Assembly (NCBI RefSeq): GCF_001864895.1
Contig: NZ_MJGO01000039.1
Location: 60,522 to 124,521, forward strand
Reading direction: 5' to 3'
DNA length: 64,000 bases
Origin: Curtobacterium sp. MCBA15_009
Lineage (GTDB): Bacteria > Actinomycetota > Actinomycetes > Actinomycetales > Microbacteriaceae
The notes under the pieces are model-generated. The model was not told where the DNA came from. It saw only the letters and a list, made by a program, of their open reading frames with translations, and did no database searches. Made by a program: the position numbers and the translations under genes. Below are positions 24,739 through 34,136 of this stretch, piece by piece; position 1 is the first letter of the stretch; every line of letters starts with the position of its first letter.

Positions 24739-25680
24739 GTGAAGCTATTCGTCCAGATCCCCTGCCTCAACGAGGAGAACACCCTCGCCAGCGTCATCGA
24801 CTCCATCCCGACGGAGATCGACGGCATCGACGAGATCGAGATCCTGGTGATCAACGACGGCAGCACGGACCGCACCGTCGAGGTCGCGAAGGAGCACGGC
24901 GTCAAGCACTTCGTGCACCACACCACGAACATGGGCCTCGCCCGCTCGTTCCGCGACGGGGTCGACTACGCCCTGCTGCACGGCGCGGACATCGTCGTGA
25001 ACACCGACGGTGACAACCAGTACCCGCAGGCGCAGATCGCCGAACTCGTGCAGCCGATCCTCCGCAAGGAGGCCGAGATCGTCATCGGCGACCGCCAGAC
25101 GCGCACGATCGAGCACTTCTCCGGCTTCAAGAAGCTCATGCAGCGCTTCGGGTCCTGGGTGGCGAGCCGCGCGGCCGGCCTCGACCTGCCGGACGCCGCG
25201 AGCGGGTTCCGTGCGTACTCGAAGTACTCGCTCATCCGCCTCAACATCGTGACGCGCTTCAGCTACTGCATGGAGACCATCGTGCAGGCCGGCTACAAGC
25301 GCCTGGCGATCGCGTCGGTGCCGATCACGACGAACCCGAAGACGCGGGAGTCCCGCCTCTTCAGCAACATCTTCCAGCACATGTTCGAGTCCGGGTCGGC
25401 GATCGCCCGCGTCTACCTGATGTACCGGCCGATGGCGCTCTTCGCCTGGGTGAGCGTGGTGCTCGGCGCCCTGGGGCTCTGGCCGCTCATCCGGTACCTC
25501 GTGCTGCTCGCGATGAACACCGGCGGCAACCACCTGCAGTCGATCATCCTCGGGGTGGTCCTGCTCATCACGGCGTTGCTCTCGATCGTCATCGGCGTCG
25601 TGGCCGACCTCACGCGCCTGAACCGCACGCTGGCCGAGGAGCAGCTCGACCTGCAGAAACTGCAGCGGTATGGCGACTGA
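24739..25680 (+). CDS. Membrane-anchored GT2 glycosyltransferase (GtrB / dolichyl-phosphate glucosyltransferase type)
   Basis: This 313-residue protein has a GT2 domain (VQIPCLNEE, INDGSTD, VNTDGDNQYPQ) and two C-terminal membrane spans from about residue 225. Such proteins load a sugar on polyprenyl phosphate for use outside the cytoplasm. GTG at 24739 is chosen because it precedes the first strand directly; ATG at 24706 is possible. Its last 11 bp overlap the DUF2142 gene, which could use the lipid-linked sugar. Confidence 0.85.
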   Translation: MKLFVQIPCLNEENTLASVIDSIPTEIDGIDEIEILVINDGSTDRTVEVAKEHGVKHFVHHTTNMGLARSFRDGVDYALLHGADIVVNTDGDNQYPQAQIAELVQPILRKEAEIVIGDRQTRTIEHFSGFKKLMQRFGSWVASRAAGLDLPDAASGFRAYSKYSLIRLNIVTRFSYCMETIVQAGYKRLAIASVPITTNPKTRESRLFSNIFQHMFESGSAIARVYLMYRPMALFAWVSVVLGALGLWPLIRYLVLLAMNTGGNHLQSIILGVVLLITALLSIVIGVVADLTRLNRTLAEEQLDLQKLQRYGD

Positions 25681-27235
25681 CACGACTCCGGTCGTGTCCG
25701 GGACGGGTGTGGGGCGCCCCTCCGTCGGACGCGCCGAGCGTGTCGTCGTCATCGCCCTGACGATCGCCTTCGCCGCGGTGCTCGCGGTCTGGGCGGTCGT
25801 CACCACGACGTACAAGGCGCCGGACGAGCCGACCCACGTGGACGCGGTGCTCCACGTGGCGATCGGCACGGACTGGGCCGACCCCGGCGAGCTGCACTAC
25901 CTCGCCGCCACGAACGCCTCGCTCGACGCGAACCTGCGCGAACCGGCGTCGCAGCACCAGACCTGGGGCGAGCTGCTCCGCGAGCACCCGGGGACCGCGC
26001 CGACGAGCATCGACCAGATGTCGCAGCACCCGCCGACCTACTACGCACTGGCCGCCGGCGTCCTCCACCTGGTGCACTTCGAGGACCTCCGCTGGGACCT
26101 GGCGGTGCTGGTGCTCCGCCTCTTCGACGCCCTGCTCGTCCTGCCGCTGCCGTTCCTCGCCTGGGCGACCGTCCGACGGCTGACCCGGTCGCCCCGCGCC
26201 GCCCTGGTCGCCGGTGCGGTGATCGTCGGCGTGCCGGAGATCGCGGCCATCGGCGCCTCGGTCACGAACGACGCGCTCATGCTGCCGCTCGCCGGTGCCC
26301 TGGTGTACTTCGTCGTCCGGCTGCTGACCGGCGACCTGCGCGTGCGCACCACGATCTGGATCGCGCTGTTCCTCGGCGCGATGCTCCTGGTGAAGGGCAC
26401 CGCGCTGCCCGCGATCCCGTTCGTGGCGATCGCCGTGATGGCCGCCGGCTGCACCCGCGCCACCGTGTGGCGGAACGCGCTCCGGACCCTGTGGACGCTC
26501 GGCCTCGCCGCCGTCGTCGGCGCGTGGTGGTGGTTGCGCAACCTGCTCGTGTTCCACCAGGTCCAACCCGACGGCCTGGCGCCGTACGCCCGGCCGCCGA
26601 AGCCGTTCCCCGAGGGCACCGGGGCGAGCCCGGAGATCTTCCTGCGTGACTACTGGAACGGGGTGAGCCGGACGTTCTGGGGCAGCGTCGGCGGCCTCAC
26701 GCAGTTCCAGCTGGCGCAGTTCGTCATCGACGGGCTGACCGTCGTGTGCCTTGCCGGCATCGTGATCTGGGCGTTCCGACGCGGCCCGCTGCTGCGTCCG
26801 GCCGTCGTGTTGGCGTCGTACCCGGTGGTCCTCATCGCCCTGCACATGCAGAGCGGGTGGGGCGGCTACCTGCGGAACACCATCGTCGCCGGGACCCAGG
26901 GGCGCTACTACTTCCCGACGCTACTCGCCCTCGTCGCGCTGAGCGCCCTGGCGTGGCGGCGGGTCACCGTCACCGCAGCCGGCCGGACCCGCCTGGCCGT
27001 GGGGATCGCCGTCGCCGCGATGGCCCTCGGCCTGTACGGCGTGGTCTACGCGCTCCGGGCCTTCGGCCAGGACGCCGCGTTCTGGATCGACGACGCCGTC
27101 GTCCGCTCCTTCGACCGCACCGGGACGCTCGCGGCCGGCGGCGCCTTCACCCTCGCGACGGTCGCCGCCCTCGCCCTCGTCGCGACGGCCGTGCTGCTCG
27201 TGCGGTTCCTGCGCCGACCGGAGGTGCAGGCATGA
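25670..27235 (+). CDS. DUF2142-family membrane protein (putative GT-C glycosyltransferase)
   Basis: This 521-residue polytopic protein has the DUF2142 signature: APDEPTHVDA after the first span, an LHYLAA segment, QHPPTYYALAAG, and a distal NTIVAGTQGRYYFP loop. The acidic residues in the first outer loop fit a GT-C enzyme using a polyprenyl-phosphate sugar. Three further members occur in the window (27232, 39323, 49816). It overlaps the GT2 gene upstream by 11 bp and the next gene by 4 bp (ATGA). Confidence 0.82.
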   Translation: MATDTTPVVSGTGVGRPSVGRAERVVVIALTIAFAAVLAVWAVVTTTYKAPDEPTHVDAVLHVAIGTDWADPGELHYLAATNASLDANLREPASQHQTWGELLREHPGTAPTSIDQMSQHPPTYYALAAGVLHLVHFEDLRWDLAVLVLRLFDALLVLPLPFLAWATVRRLTRSPRAALVAGAVIVGVPEIAAIGASVTNDALMLPLAGALVYFVVRLLTGDLRVRTTIWIALFLGAMLLVKGTALPAIPFVAIAVMAAGCTRATVWRNALRTLWTLGLAAVVGAWWWLRNLLVFHQVQPDGLAPYARPPKPFPEGTGASPEIFLRDYWNGVSRTFWGSVGGLTQFQLAQFVIDGLTVVCLAGIVIWAFRRGPLLRPAVVLASYPVVLIALHMQSGWGGYLRNTIVAGTQGRYYFPTLLALVALSALAWRRVTVTAAGRTRLAVGIAVAAMALGLYGVVYALRAFGQDAAFWIDDAVVRSFDRTGTLAAGGAFTLATVAALALVATAVLLVRFLRRPEVQA

Positions 27236-28920
27236 GCCCCCGCCGCAGCACCTGGCTCCTCCTCGGCACCGTGACGCTCGCCTGGTTCGCGTTCCTGCTG
27301 ACCTTCGCCCTCGTCACGCCCGTGCTCGGCGCCCCGGACGAGCCCGCGCACGTCGACGCGGCCTTCCGGCTCGCACTCGGGCTCGGGTGGCCGCACCCGG
27401 GCGAGATGCACTACCTCGCCGCGATCCGACAGGTCGTCGAGCAGCCCGTCGCCGCGGTCGACCGGCTCTCCGTCGACGCCCTGCTCGCCGCGACACCCGG
27501 CGACTCCCCCGCGGTCGACCCGATGTCCCAGAACCCGCCGACGTACTGGCTCGTCGCCGCAGGCGTCCTGCGGGTCGTGCGCTTCGGAGCGCTCGACTGG
27601 GGCCACGCGGTGCTCGTCCTGCGCCTGTTCGACGTCGTCCTGGTGACCGCGCTGCCGGTGCTCGTCTGGGCGACCGTCCGACGGGTGACCCGTTCACCGC
27701 GGACCGCGCTCGTCGCACCGCTGCTGCTCTTCGCCGTGCCGCAGCTCGCCCAGGTGACGTCGGGGGTCACGGTCTGGGCGCCGATGGTGCTGTTCGGCGC
27801 CGTGCTCGTCTGGCTCGTCACCCGCGTGCTCACCGGCGACCGCTCCTGGTGGACCACCGCCGGGCTCGCCGTCGCCGTGACCGGGCTCGCGTCGCTCAAC
27901 GCGCTCGGCCTGCTCGCGGTGCCGTTCGCCGCGGCCGTGCTCCTGCTGGCCCCCGGCCGCCCCGCCGTCCGACGTGTCCTGCACGCGGCCGTCGTGGTCG
28001 CCGCCGCCGCGGCGGTGTCCGGCTGGTGGTGGGTCCGCACGGTGCTCGTGAGCGGTACCCCGGTGCCGGACGCCCTGCGCGGCGTCACCGCGGTGCAGCC
28101 GTACGGCCCGGGCGGTGTGAACCCCGGGGCGTTCGCCGGCCGGCAGTGGGACGGGCTCACCACCACGTTCTTCGGGTCGTTCGGCGCGAACCAGTGGCCG
28201 CTGCCCGCCGCCCTGCTCGACGTGCTCGCGATCGGTGCGCTCACCGTCCTCGCGTGGTCGACGGCGCGCCGCACCCCCACCCGGCGCGTCACCGCCGTCC
28301 TGCTCGTCTGGCCCGTGCTCGTCCTCGTCGCCACGCTCGCCTACAACTGGCGGAACTACCTCAGCACCCACGTGGGCAACGGACAGCAGGGCCGGTTCCT
28401 GTTCGTCGCGATCGTCGCGCTCGTGCTCGGCCAGGTCGTCGCCTGGCACGCCCTCGTCGTGCGCCCCGAGCTGCGCCGCCGGCTCGCTCGCGGCGGTGCC
28501 GTGGCGGCCTACGCGATCGGCCTGTACGGCATCGGCGTCTGCTACCGCGGCGCGTGGGAGGCCAACCAGTTCCGGATCAGCCGCGCCGGGGCCTCGGCCT
28601 TCGCAGGCGGCTCCGTCGCCGGGCCGTACACCGCGGCGCTGGCGTGTGCGCTGTTCGTGGCCGCCGCCCTGGTCAGCACCGTCCTGCTCTGGCGCGCGAC
28701 GAGCGCCGGCGCGAGCGCCGCGACGACCGCACCGACGAGCACCCCGACCGATCCGACCGGCCCGACATCGACGCCGGGCACGCCCCGCGCCGGGACCGGT
28801 GCCGACCACGTCGCGGCCCCCACCCGCCCCGACGCCGCGGCCCCCGCCCGGCCCACGACCGACTCCCCGCTAGAATCGCGGCCGACCGTCGCACCGACCA
28901 CAAGGAATGAGCACCCGTGA
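27232..28920 (+). CDS. DUF2142-family membrane protein, tandem paralogue
   Basis: This 562-residue protein is closest in layout to its upstream neighbour: APDEPAHVDA, MHYLAAI, QNPPTYWLVAAG and NWRNYLSTHVGNGQQGRFLF. It carries an extra C-terminal tail of about 80 residues rich in Thr, Pro and Ala. The pair probably arose by tandem duplication followed by divergence. The ATG overlaps the previous stop (ATGA), and its own stop overlaps the rmlB start (GTGA). A TAGAAT sequence at 28871-28876 inside its end may be an rmlB promoter. Confidence 0.8.
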   Translation: MSPRRSTWLLLGTVTLAWFAFLLTFALVTPVLGAPDEPAHVDAAFRLALGLGWPHPGEMHYLAAIRQVVEQPVAAVDRLSVDALLAATPGDSPAVDPMSQNPPTYWLVAAGVLRVVRFGALDWGHAVLVLRLFDVVLVTALPVLVWATVRRVTRSPRTALVAPLLLFAVPQLAQVTSGVTVWAPMVLFGAVLVWLVTRVLTGDRSWWTTAGLAVAVTGLASLNALGLLAVPFAAAVLLLAPGRPAVRRVLHAAVVVAAAAAVSGWWWVRTVLVSGTPVPDALRGVTAVQPYGPGGVNPGAFAGRQWDGLTTTFFGSFGANQWPLPAALLDVLAIGALTVLAWSTARRTPTRRVTAVLLVWPVLVLVATLAYNWRNYLSTHVGNGQQGRFLFVAIVALVLGQVVAWHALVVRPELRRRLARGGAVAAYAIGLYGIGVCYRGAWEANQFRISRAGASAFAGGSVAGPYTAALACALFVAAALVSTVLLWRATSAGASAATTAPTSTPTDPTGPTSTPGTPRAGTGADHVAAPTRPDAAAPARPTTDSPLESRPTVAPTTRNEHP

Positions 28921-29903
28921 AGATCCTCGTCACCGGAGGAGCCGGCTTCATCGGCTCGAACTTCGTCCGCCGCACGCTGGAGGACGCGTACCCCGGCCTC
29001 GAGGGCGCCGAGGTAGTCGTCTACGACGCACTGACCTACTCGGGCAACGAGGCGAACCTCGCGCCGGTCGCCGACTCCCCCCGCTACACCTTCGTGCACG
29101 GTGACATCCGCGACGCCGCGAAGCTCGACGAGGTCGTCCCCGGCGTCGACGCCATCGTGCACTTCGCCGCCGAGTCCCACGTCGACCGCTCGGTCCGCGA
29201 CTCCGGCATCTTCGTCGAGACGAACGTCGTCGGCACCCAGCGCCTGCTCGACGCCGCGCTCCGGCACGGCACCGAGCGCTTCGTGCACGTCTCCACCGAC
29301 GAGGTCTACGGCTCGATCAGCGAGGGCTCGTGGGACGAGGAGCGCCCGCTCGAGCCGAACTCGCCGTACTCGGCGTCGAAGGCCGGCAGCGACCTGCTCG
29401 CGCGCAGCTACCACCGCACGCACGGCCTGAACCTCTCGATCACGCGTTGCTCGAACAACTACGGGCCGTACCACTTCCCCGAGAAGGTCATCCCGCTCTT
29501 CGTCACGAACCTCATCGACGACAAGAACGTGCCGCTCTACGGCGAGGGCAACAACATCCGCGACTGGCTGCACGTCGACGACCACACCCGCGGCATCGCG
29601 ATGGTCCTGACCCGCGGCCGCGCCGGCGAGGTCTACAACATCGGCGGCGGCACCGAGCTCACCAACAAGGAGCTCACGCAGCTGCTGCTCGACGCCACCG
29701 GCAAGGACTGGTCGTCCGTCGAGCGCGTCGCCGACCGCCTCGGCCACGACCTGCGCTACTCGGTCGACATCTCGAAGATCCAGGCCGAGCTCGGCTACGA
29801 GCCGCAGGTGCCGTTCGAGCAGGGCCTGGCCGACGTGGTGCAGTGGTACCGCGACAACCGCGCCTGGTGGGAGCCGCTCAAGGAACGCGCGGCGATCGCG
29901 TGA
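28917..29903 (+). CDS. rmlB: dTDP-glucose 4,6-dehydratase
   Basis: This 328-residue dehydratase has GGAGFIGSNFVR at residues 7-18, HFAAESHVDRSV, STDEVYGS and the catalytic YxxxK in SPYSASKAG. It is the second enzyme of dTDP-rhamnose synthesis. GTG at 28917 has AAGGA about 10 nt upstream and overlaps the preceding stop. The gene overlaps rmlD by 4 bp. Confidence 0.96.
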   Translation: MKILVTGGAGFIGSNFVRRTLEDAYPGLEGAEVVVYDALTYSGNEANLAPVADSPRYTFVHGDIRDAAKLDEVVPGVDAIVHFAAESHVDRSVRDSGIFVETNVVGTQRLLDAALRHGTERFVHVSTDEVYGSISEGSWDEERPLEPNSPYSASKAGSDLLARSYHRTHGLNLSITRCSNNYGPYHFPEKVIPLFVTNLIDDKNVPLYGEGNNIRDWLHVDDHTRGIAMVLTRGRAGEVYNIGGGTELTNKELTQLLLDATGKDWSSVERVADRLGHDLRYSVDISKIQAELGYEPQVPFEQGLADVVQWYRDNRAWWEPLKERAAIA

Positions 29904-30751
29904 CCCGGTACCTCGTCACCGGCGCCGCCGGCATGCTCGGCCGCGACCTGCAGGCCGCGCTCGCCGGCCGTGAGGTCACCGCGCTGTCCCGCGCGGAGCT
30001 CGACATCACCGACCCGACCGCGGTGGACGCCGCCGTCGCCGGGCACGACGTCGTGATCAACTCCGCCGCGTACACGAAGGTGGACGACGCCGAGACGCAC
30101 GAGGACGACGCGTACGCCGTCAACGCGACCGGACCGGAGCTCCTCGCCCGGGCCGCGGTCCGGCACGGCGCGAAGCTCGTCACGGTGTCGACGGACTACG
30201 TGTTCGACGGCCACGGGTCCGCCCCGTACGCCGAGGACGCCCCGACCGACCCGATCAACGCCTACGGTCGCACGAAGGCCGCCGGCGAGGCGCTCGTCCG
30301 CGCGACCGCCCCGGACAGCTCGTACGTCGTCCGCACCGCGTGGATCTACGGCGCGCACGGCCCGAACTTCGCCGCCACCATGCTGCGGCTCGCCGGGTCG
30401 CACGACACCGTCAGCGTCGTCACCGACCAGGTCGGACAGCCGACGTGGACGGGCGACCTCGCCGCCCGCATCGTCGAGCTCGTCGACTCGGACGCGCCCG
30501 CCGGGACCTACCACGGCACCAACGCCGGCCAGGGCTCGTGGTTCGACTTCACGCAGGCGATCTACCGCGAGCTCGGACTCGACCCGGAACGCGTCCTGCC
30601 CACGGACAGCACCGCGTTCGTCCGGCCCGCTCCGCGTCCGGCCTACAGCGTGCTCGGTCACGACGGCTGGTCGCGCGCCGGGCTCGCGCCCATGCGCGAC
30701 TGGCGCGACGCGCTGCACGCCGCGGTCGCCGCAGGTGCGCTGACGGCCTAG
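29900..30751 (+). CDS. rmlD: dTDP-4-dehydrorhamnose reductase
   Basis: This 283-residue reductase has VTGAAGMLGRDL at the N-terminus, NSAAYTKVDDAE, STDYVFDG and the YxxxK motif in NAYGRTKAAGE. It performs the last step to dTDP-L-rhamnose. GTG at 29900 overlaps the rmlB stop (GTGA). The rml set is thus split into rmlC-rmlA on minus and rmlB-rmlD on plus, about 4 kb apart. Confidence 0.96.
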   Translation: MTRYLVTGAAGMLGRDLQAALAGREVTALSRAELDITDPTAVDAAVAGHDVVINSAAYTKVDDAETHEDDAYAVNATGPELLARAAVRHGAKLVTVSTDYVFDGHGSAPYAEDAPTDPINAYGRTKAAGEALVRATAPDSSYVVRTAWIYGAHGPNFAATMLRLAGSHDTVSVVTDQVGQPTWTGDLAARIVELVDSDAPAGTYHGTNAGQGSWFDFTQAIYRELGLDPERVLPTDSTAFVRPAPRPAYSVLGHDGWSRAGLAPMRDWRDALHAAVAAGALTA

Positions 30752-30767
30752 CCGCGGCGCTCTGCCA

Positions 30768-30816
30768 GGAGGCCCGGATCCCGTCACCGACGTCGTCGGA
30801 CGTGATCCGGGCCTCC
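30768..30816 (+). terminator. Hairpin after rmlD
   Basis: GGAGGCCCGGATC (30768-30780) pairs with GATCCGGGCCTCC (30804-30816). The 23-nt centre can form an inner CCGACG/CGTCGG pairing. It carries the GGAGGC core of the window's recurrent hairpin family and follows rmlD by 17 bp. Confidence 0.7.
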
Positions 30817-30912
30817 CGCCCCGCCCAGGGGGCGCCCCGCTCGCCCTGGTAGTGTCGGGCAGCCGGATGCCGGGACCACGTCCCGCCCGACCACGACGAG
30901 GAGACCCGCACC

Positions 30913-32055
30913 ATGACCACGCTCCACGTGCTCGTCGACCAGGTCGTCGCCCCCGTACCGGGCGGCATCGGTCGGTACGCCGAAGAGCTGGCGCGACACC
31001 TGGTCGACCAGGCGCCGAGCGGCTGCGACGTCGTCGGCGTCGTGTCGGCCGTCGGCTCCGACGACATGGCCCACCTGCGCACGCTGCTGCCGGGACTCGC
31101 CGCGCTCGACCGGCTGCCGCTGCCCCGTCGTGAGCTCTCGCTCGCCTGGCAGGGCGGGTTCGTCGGCGGCATCGCCAAGGGCATGGTCCACGCGCCGAGC
31201 GTGCTCGCTCCCCTGGTGAAGCACGACCGCTTCCAGGACCCGGGTCGGCAGACCGTCGTCACGGTGCACGACACGGTGCCGTGGACCAACCCGGAGACCC
31301 TCACCACCCGCGGCGTGCATTTCCACAAGGCGATGGTGAAGCGGGCCTGGAAGTACGCCGACGCGGTCGTCGTCCCGACCCACGCGGTGGCCGGGGCCCT
31401 CAACGAGATCCACCGCTTCGACGACCGCCTGCGCGTCATCGGCGGCGCCCCGAGCGGACGGCTCCGTCTCCCGGTCGACGCCGACCTGCGTGCCGAGCGC
31501 CTCGGACTGCCCGACCGGTACGTGCTCGCGGTCGGCACGCTCGAGCCCCGCAAGGCGCTGTCGTCCCTCATCGAGGCGATGGTGCACCCCGACGCCCCGA
31601 CCGACATCCCGCTCGTCGTGTCCGGCCCGGACGGCTGGGGCGACGTCGACGTCTACGGCACCGCCGAGCGTGCCGGGCTGTCCCGCGACCGGCTCAAGGT
31701 GCTCGGCCGCATCGACGACGCCGACCTGGCGGTCGTCTACGACCGTGCGACGGTGTTCGTGTTCCCGAGCCTGGCCGAGGGATTCGGCCTGCCCGTGGTC
31801 GAGGCGATGTCCTTCGGCACCCCGGTCATCCACTCGGACGACCCGGCGGTCGCCGAGGTCGCGTCCGACGCCGGCGTGACCGTCGCCCGGTCGCCGCGGG
31901 AGTCCTACCCGGAGCGCCTCGCACAGGCCGTGTACCAGGTCGTCAACGACCCGCACCTGGCCGAGCGCCTCGCCGTCGCCGGGCCGGACCGCGCACGCAT
32001 GTACGACTGGAGCGACGCTGCCGCCGAGACCTGGCAGCTGCACGCCGACCTCTGA
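30913..32055 (+). CDS. GT4 glycosyltransferase (mannosyltransferase type)
   Basis: This 380-residue GT-B enzyme has GGIGRYAEEL near residue 17, HDTVPWTNPE, VLAVGTLEPRK and FPSLAEGFGLPVVEAMSFG. It resembles the GT4 enzyme at 19105. A GAGGAGA ribosome-binding site precedes the ATG, and TAGTGT about 60 nt upstream may be its -10 box. Its stop lies 6 bp from the stop of the convergent GH16-like gene, with no terminator between them. Confidence 0.88.
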   Translation: MTTLHVLVDQVVAPVPGGIGRYAEELARHLVDQAPSGCDVVGVVSAVGSDDMAHLRTLLPGLAALDRLPLPRRELSLAWQGGFVGGIAKGMVHAPSVLAPLVKHDRFQDPGRQTVVTVHDTVPWTNPETLTTRGVHFHKAMVKRAWKYADAVVVPTHAVAGALNEIHRFDDRLRVIGGAPSGRLRLPVDADLRAERLGLPDRYVLAVGTLEPRKALSSLIEAMVHPDAPTDIPLVVSGPDGWGDVDVYGTAERAGLSRDRLKVLGRIDDADLAVVYDRATVFVFPSLAEGFGLPVVEAMSFGTPVIHSDDPAVAEVASDAGVTVARSPRESYPERLAQAVYQVVNDPHLAERLAVAGPDRARMYDWSDAAAETWQLHADL

Positions 32056-32061
32056 CGTCGG

Positions 32062-32820
32062 TCAGCGCCGCACGTACGTGTAGGTGCTGTACCAGTCGAT
32101 GTACAGGTGCCCGGACGCGCCCCAGTCGCCGGTCTGGAACATGTACCGGTGCTCCGTCCGGGGCACGTCATGGGTGACCGTGCTGATCACCTTGCCGTCG
32201 AGCCGGTAGCGCACCGACTTCCCGGGGATCCACTCGATCGAGTAGGTGTGCCAACGGCGCCAGTCCACGCCGGTGTCGGTGCTCGTCGCCGCCGCCTCGC
32301 GACCCGGGCGCATCGAGTGGTGGTGCACCATCGGCCGGGCGTCGAAGTTGCCCTCCGGATAGTCGATCTCGCCGTCCGACCAGACGTCCGACGACGGCCA
32401 GAGCATGAACGCCGCACCGTTGCCGTCACCGCCGGTGGCCTTCGCCCGCACGGTGAACTTGCCGCCCTTGTGCGACCACGCCCCCTTCGGCGTGCCGAAG
32501 GTCCCCGCGGCGCCGCGCTTCCCGTCGAGCCGGACGTCCATGTACCCGTTGTGCGCGCTGATCTGCGACCCCGAGAAGTACATGCCGCCGGTGCCGTCCG
32601 GGTACGGCTGCCAGGTCTTCGCGTAGGTCGACGCGAACTGGCCACCCGCCGCCGCCTTCGTGCTGAACTGCTCGCGGACCGTCTGTCGGAAGTTCCCCAC
32701 GTCGCCGCGGGGCGCGGAACTGGCCGCGGCCGGCGCGACCGGGACGAGGCCGCCGGCGACGAGCGCGGCACCGAGGAGGACGACGGCGAGGCTCGCTCGT
32801 CTCGAGGCACGGTCCTGCAT
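32062..32820 (-). CDS. Secreted GH16-like glycoside hydrolase
   Basis: This 252-residue protein has a signal peptide (RRASL, a hydrophobic run, then APAAASS near residue 35). The mature part carries a concanavalin-like glucanase pattern with the catalytic ExDxxE motif in GEIDYPEGNFDARP, an HHHS segment and a closing HLYIDWYSTY strand. GH16 enzymes cut beta-1,3/1,4-glucans or galactans; the substrate here is unknown. ATG at 32820 has a GGGAG site upstream. Confidence 0.8.
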   Translation of the reverse strand: MQDRASRRASLAVVLLGAALVAGGLVPVAPAAASSAPRGDVGNFRQTVREQFSTKAAAGGQFASTYAKTWQPYPDGTGGMYFSGSQISAHNGYMDVRLDGKRGAAGTFGTPKGAWSHKGGKFTVRAKATGGDGNGAAFMLWPSSDVWSDGEIDYPEGNFDARPMVHHHSMRPGREAAATSTDTGVDWRRWHTYSIEWIPGKSVRYRLDGKVISTVTHDVPRTEHRYMFQTGDWGASGHLYIDWYSTYTYVRR

Positions 32821-33034
32821 GGGCTGGTCACTCCCTGACGTGACGGTCCACGCCCGTCCGTCGGGCGTCGGGGGCCTGGTCGACGGCCACCCGCGGATCA
32901 CGCTAGTTCGGCGGCACGCCGGGCACCGCCCCCAGTCCACGCGCGACCCGGACGGGGGGGACGCTCCGTCGACGGCGGACCAGGCGGCCCGGCCGCGCTC
33001 GCGCCGAGGGGCAGCCGCGCTGGCTCGGGGCGGA

Positions 33035-33145
33035 TGCCGGCGCCGGTGTCGACTCAGGGGCGGCGTCGGCTCAGGGCTGGCATCGGAGCGATCGGTGCCG
33101 GCTCAGGGCCGGTGTCGGGTCCGTGCCGGTGTCGCTCAGGGCCGG
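33035..33145. repeat. Degenerate tandem repeat in the 32821-33135 gap
   Basis: Five or so imperfect copies of a roughly 20-bp unit around CGGTGTCGRCTCAGGG lie between the GH16-like start and the end of the next small gene, running a few bases into that gene. Nothing else was recognised in the 315-bp gap. Confidence 0.5.
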
Positions 33146-33417
33146 TCCCGGCGACGGGTCACGACGGTGACCACGACCGTGCCGACGGCGGCGACCACCG
33201 CGACGACGGCGGCGACGACGGCGACCGTCCGCGCGGCGGTCCACCCCTCGAACTGGCTCTTGGTGGCCACGAGCTGGTCCCCGGCCGCTCCGGTCCACGA
33301 CGCCACCGGGTTGAGCGGGCCGGCGGCGGCGAGCTCGGCGACGCACACGACCGCCGCGACGACGACGACCGCAGCCAGCACGAGGACGGGCACGAGACGA
33401 CGCAGACGAGCGGACAT
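33136..33417 (-). CDS. Small membrane protein, unknown function
   Basis: This 93-residue protein has two long hydrophobic segments (about residues 9-33 and 66-86) separated by a short polar loop, and a basic C-terminus RRRDRP. No family is recognised. ATG at 33417 has TACCGT 6 nt upstream on the minus strand, suggesting a leaderless mRNA from a promoter shared with the divergent gene at 33436. Confidence 0.6.
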   Translation of the reverse strand: MSARLRRLVPVLVLAAVVVVAAVVCVAELAAAGPLNPVASWTGAAGDQLVATKSQFEGWTAARTVAVVAAVVAVVAAVGTVVVTVVTRRRDRP

Positions 33418-33422
33418 GCGGC

Positions 33423-33429
33423 TACGGTA
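33423..33429. promoter_or_regulatory. Shared -10 region of two divergent genes
   Basis: The seven bases TACGGTA read TACGGT on the plus strand, 7 nt before ATG 33436. They read TACCGT on the minus strand, 6 nt before ATG 33417. Both start codons lie at leaderless distance, so one symmetrical -10 region may drive both genes. Confidence 0.5.
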
Positions 33430-33435
33430 GCGCGC

Positions 33436-33621
33436 ATGACACGGTGCGAGGAGTGCGGCAGACCGATCACGGGTGAGCCCGTGCGGACGGCGACGCGGAC
33501 GCTCGACCGCGCGTGTGCGGACCGCACCGACGCGATCGCGTACGGCGTCCTCACCGGGGGAACGCCACACGATGCGGCGGGCGCGCCCGACCTCGGCGAC
33601 CGACGCCGCAGCGCCCGCTAG
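33436..33621 (+). CDS. Small protein with one CxxC motif, unknown function
   Basis: This 61-residue protein begins [11 protein letters not shown], a single zinc-ribbon-like knuckle, with a polar remainder. A further cysteine lies in the RACADR segment. The family is unknown. The start is supported by a TACGGT box 7 nt upstream. Its stop codon TAG shares bases with the purE stop on the other strand (CTAG). Confidence 0.5.
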   Translation: MTRCEECGRPITGEPVRTATRTLDRACADRTDAIAYGVLTGGTPHDAAGAPDLGDRRRSAR

Positions 33622-34130
33622 ATCGAGTCGCGCAGGCGCGCGGCCTTCTCCTCGACCAGCCGCTCGAGCCCGTCCGCGTACTCGGCGAGGCGTGCGGCGA
33701 CCGCGGGTTCGGACGAGCCGATGATCCGCGCGGCGAGCAGACCGGCGTTCGCCGCACCGTTGATCGCCATCGTCGCGACCGGGATGCCCGCGGGCATCTG
33801 CACGATCGAGAGCAGCGAGTCGAGACCGTCGAGACGGGCGAGCTGCACCGGCACGCCGATCACCGGGAGCGTCGTCATCGAGGCGACCATGCCCGGCAGG
33901 TGCGCCGCACCGCCCGCCCCGGCGATGACGACGCGGATGCCGCGCCCGGCCGCCTCGCGGGCGAACCGGGTCATCTTGTCGGGGGTGCGGTGGGCCGAGA
34001 CGACGTCGGCCTCGAACGGGATGCCGAGTTCGGCGAGGATGTCCGCCGCCGCGCGCATGGTGGGCCAGTCGGAGTCCGACCCCATGATGATCGAGACGAG
34101 CGGCTGGACGGGGGCGTCGGTGTCGGTCAC
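33618..34130 (-). CDS. purE: 5-(carboxyamino)imidazole ribonucleotide mutase
   Basis: This 170-residue class I PurE has [12 protein letters not shown] near the N-terminus, [11 protein letters not shown] with the catalytic histidine region, and the [11 protein letters not shown] substrate loop. It moves the carboxylate of N5-CAIR to give CAIR in purine synthesis, after PurK (37515). The usual purK-purE pairing is broken by two surface-polysaccharide genes. GTG at 34130 has TAGGCT 6 nt upstream, whose first three bases are the stop codon of the gene before it. Confidence 0.95.
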   Translation of the reverse strand: MTDTDAPVQPLVSIIMGSDSDWPTMRAAADILAELGIPFEADVVSAHRTPDKMTRFAREAAGRGIRVVIAGAGGAAHLPGMVASMTTLPVIGVPVQLARLDGLDSLLSIVQMPAGIPVATMAINGAANAGLLAARIIGSSEPAVAARLAEYADGLERLVEEKAARLRDSI

Positions 34131-34136
34131 GCGACG

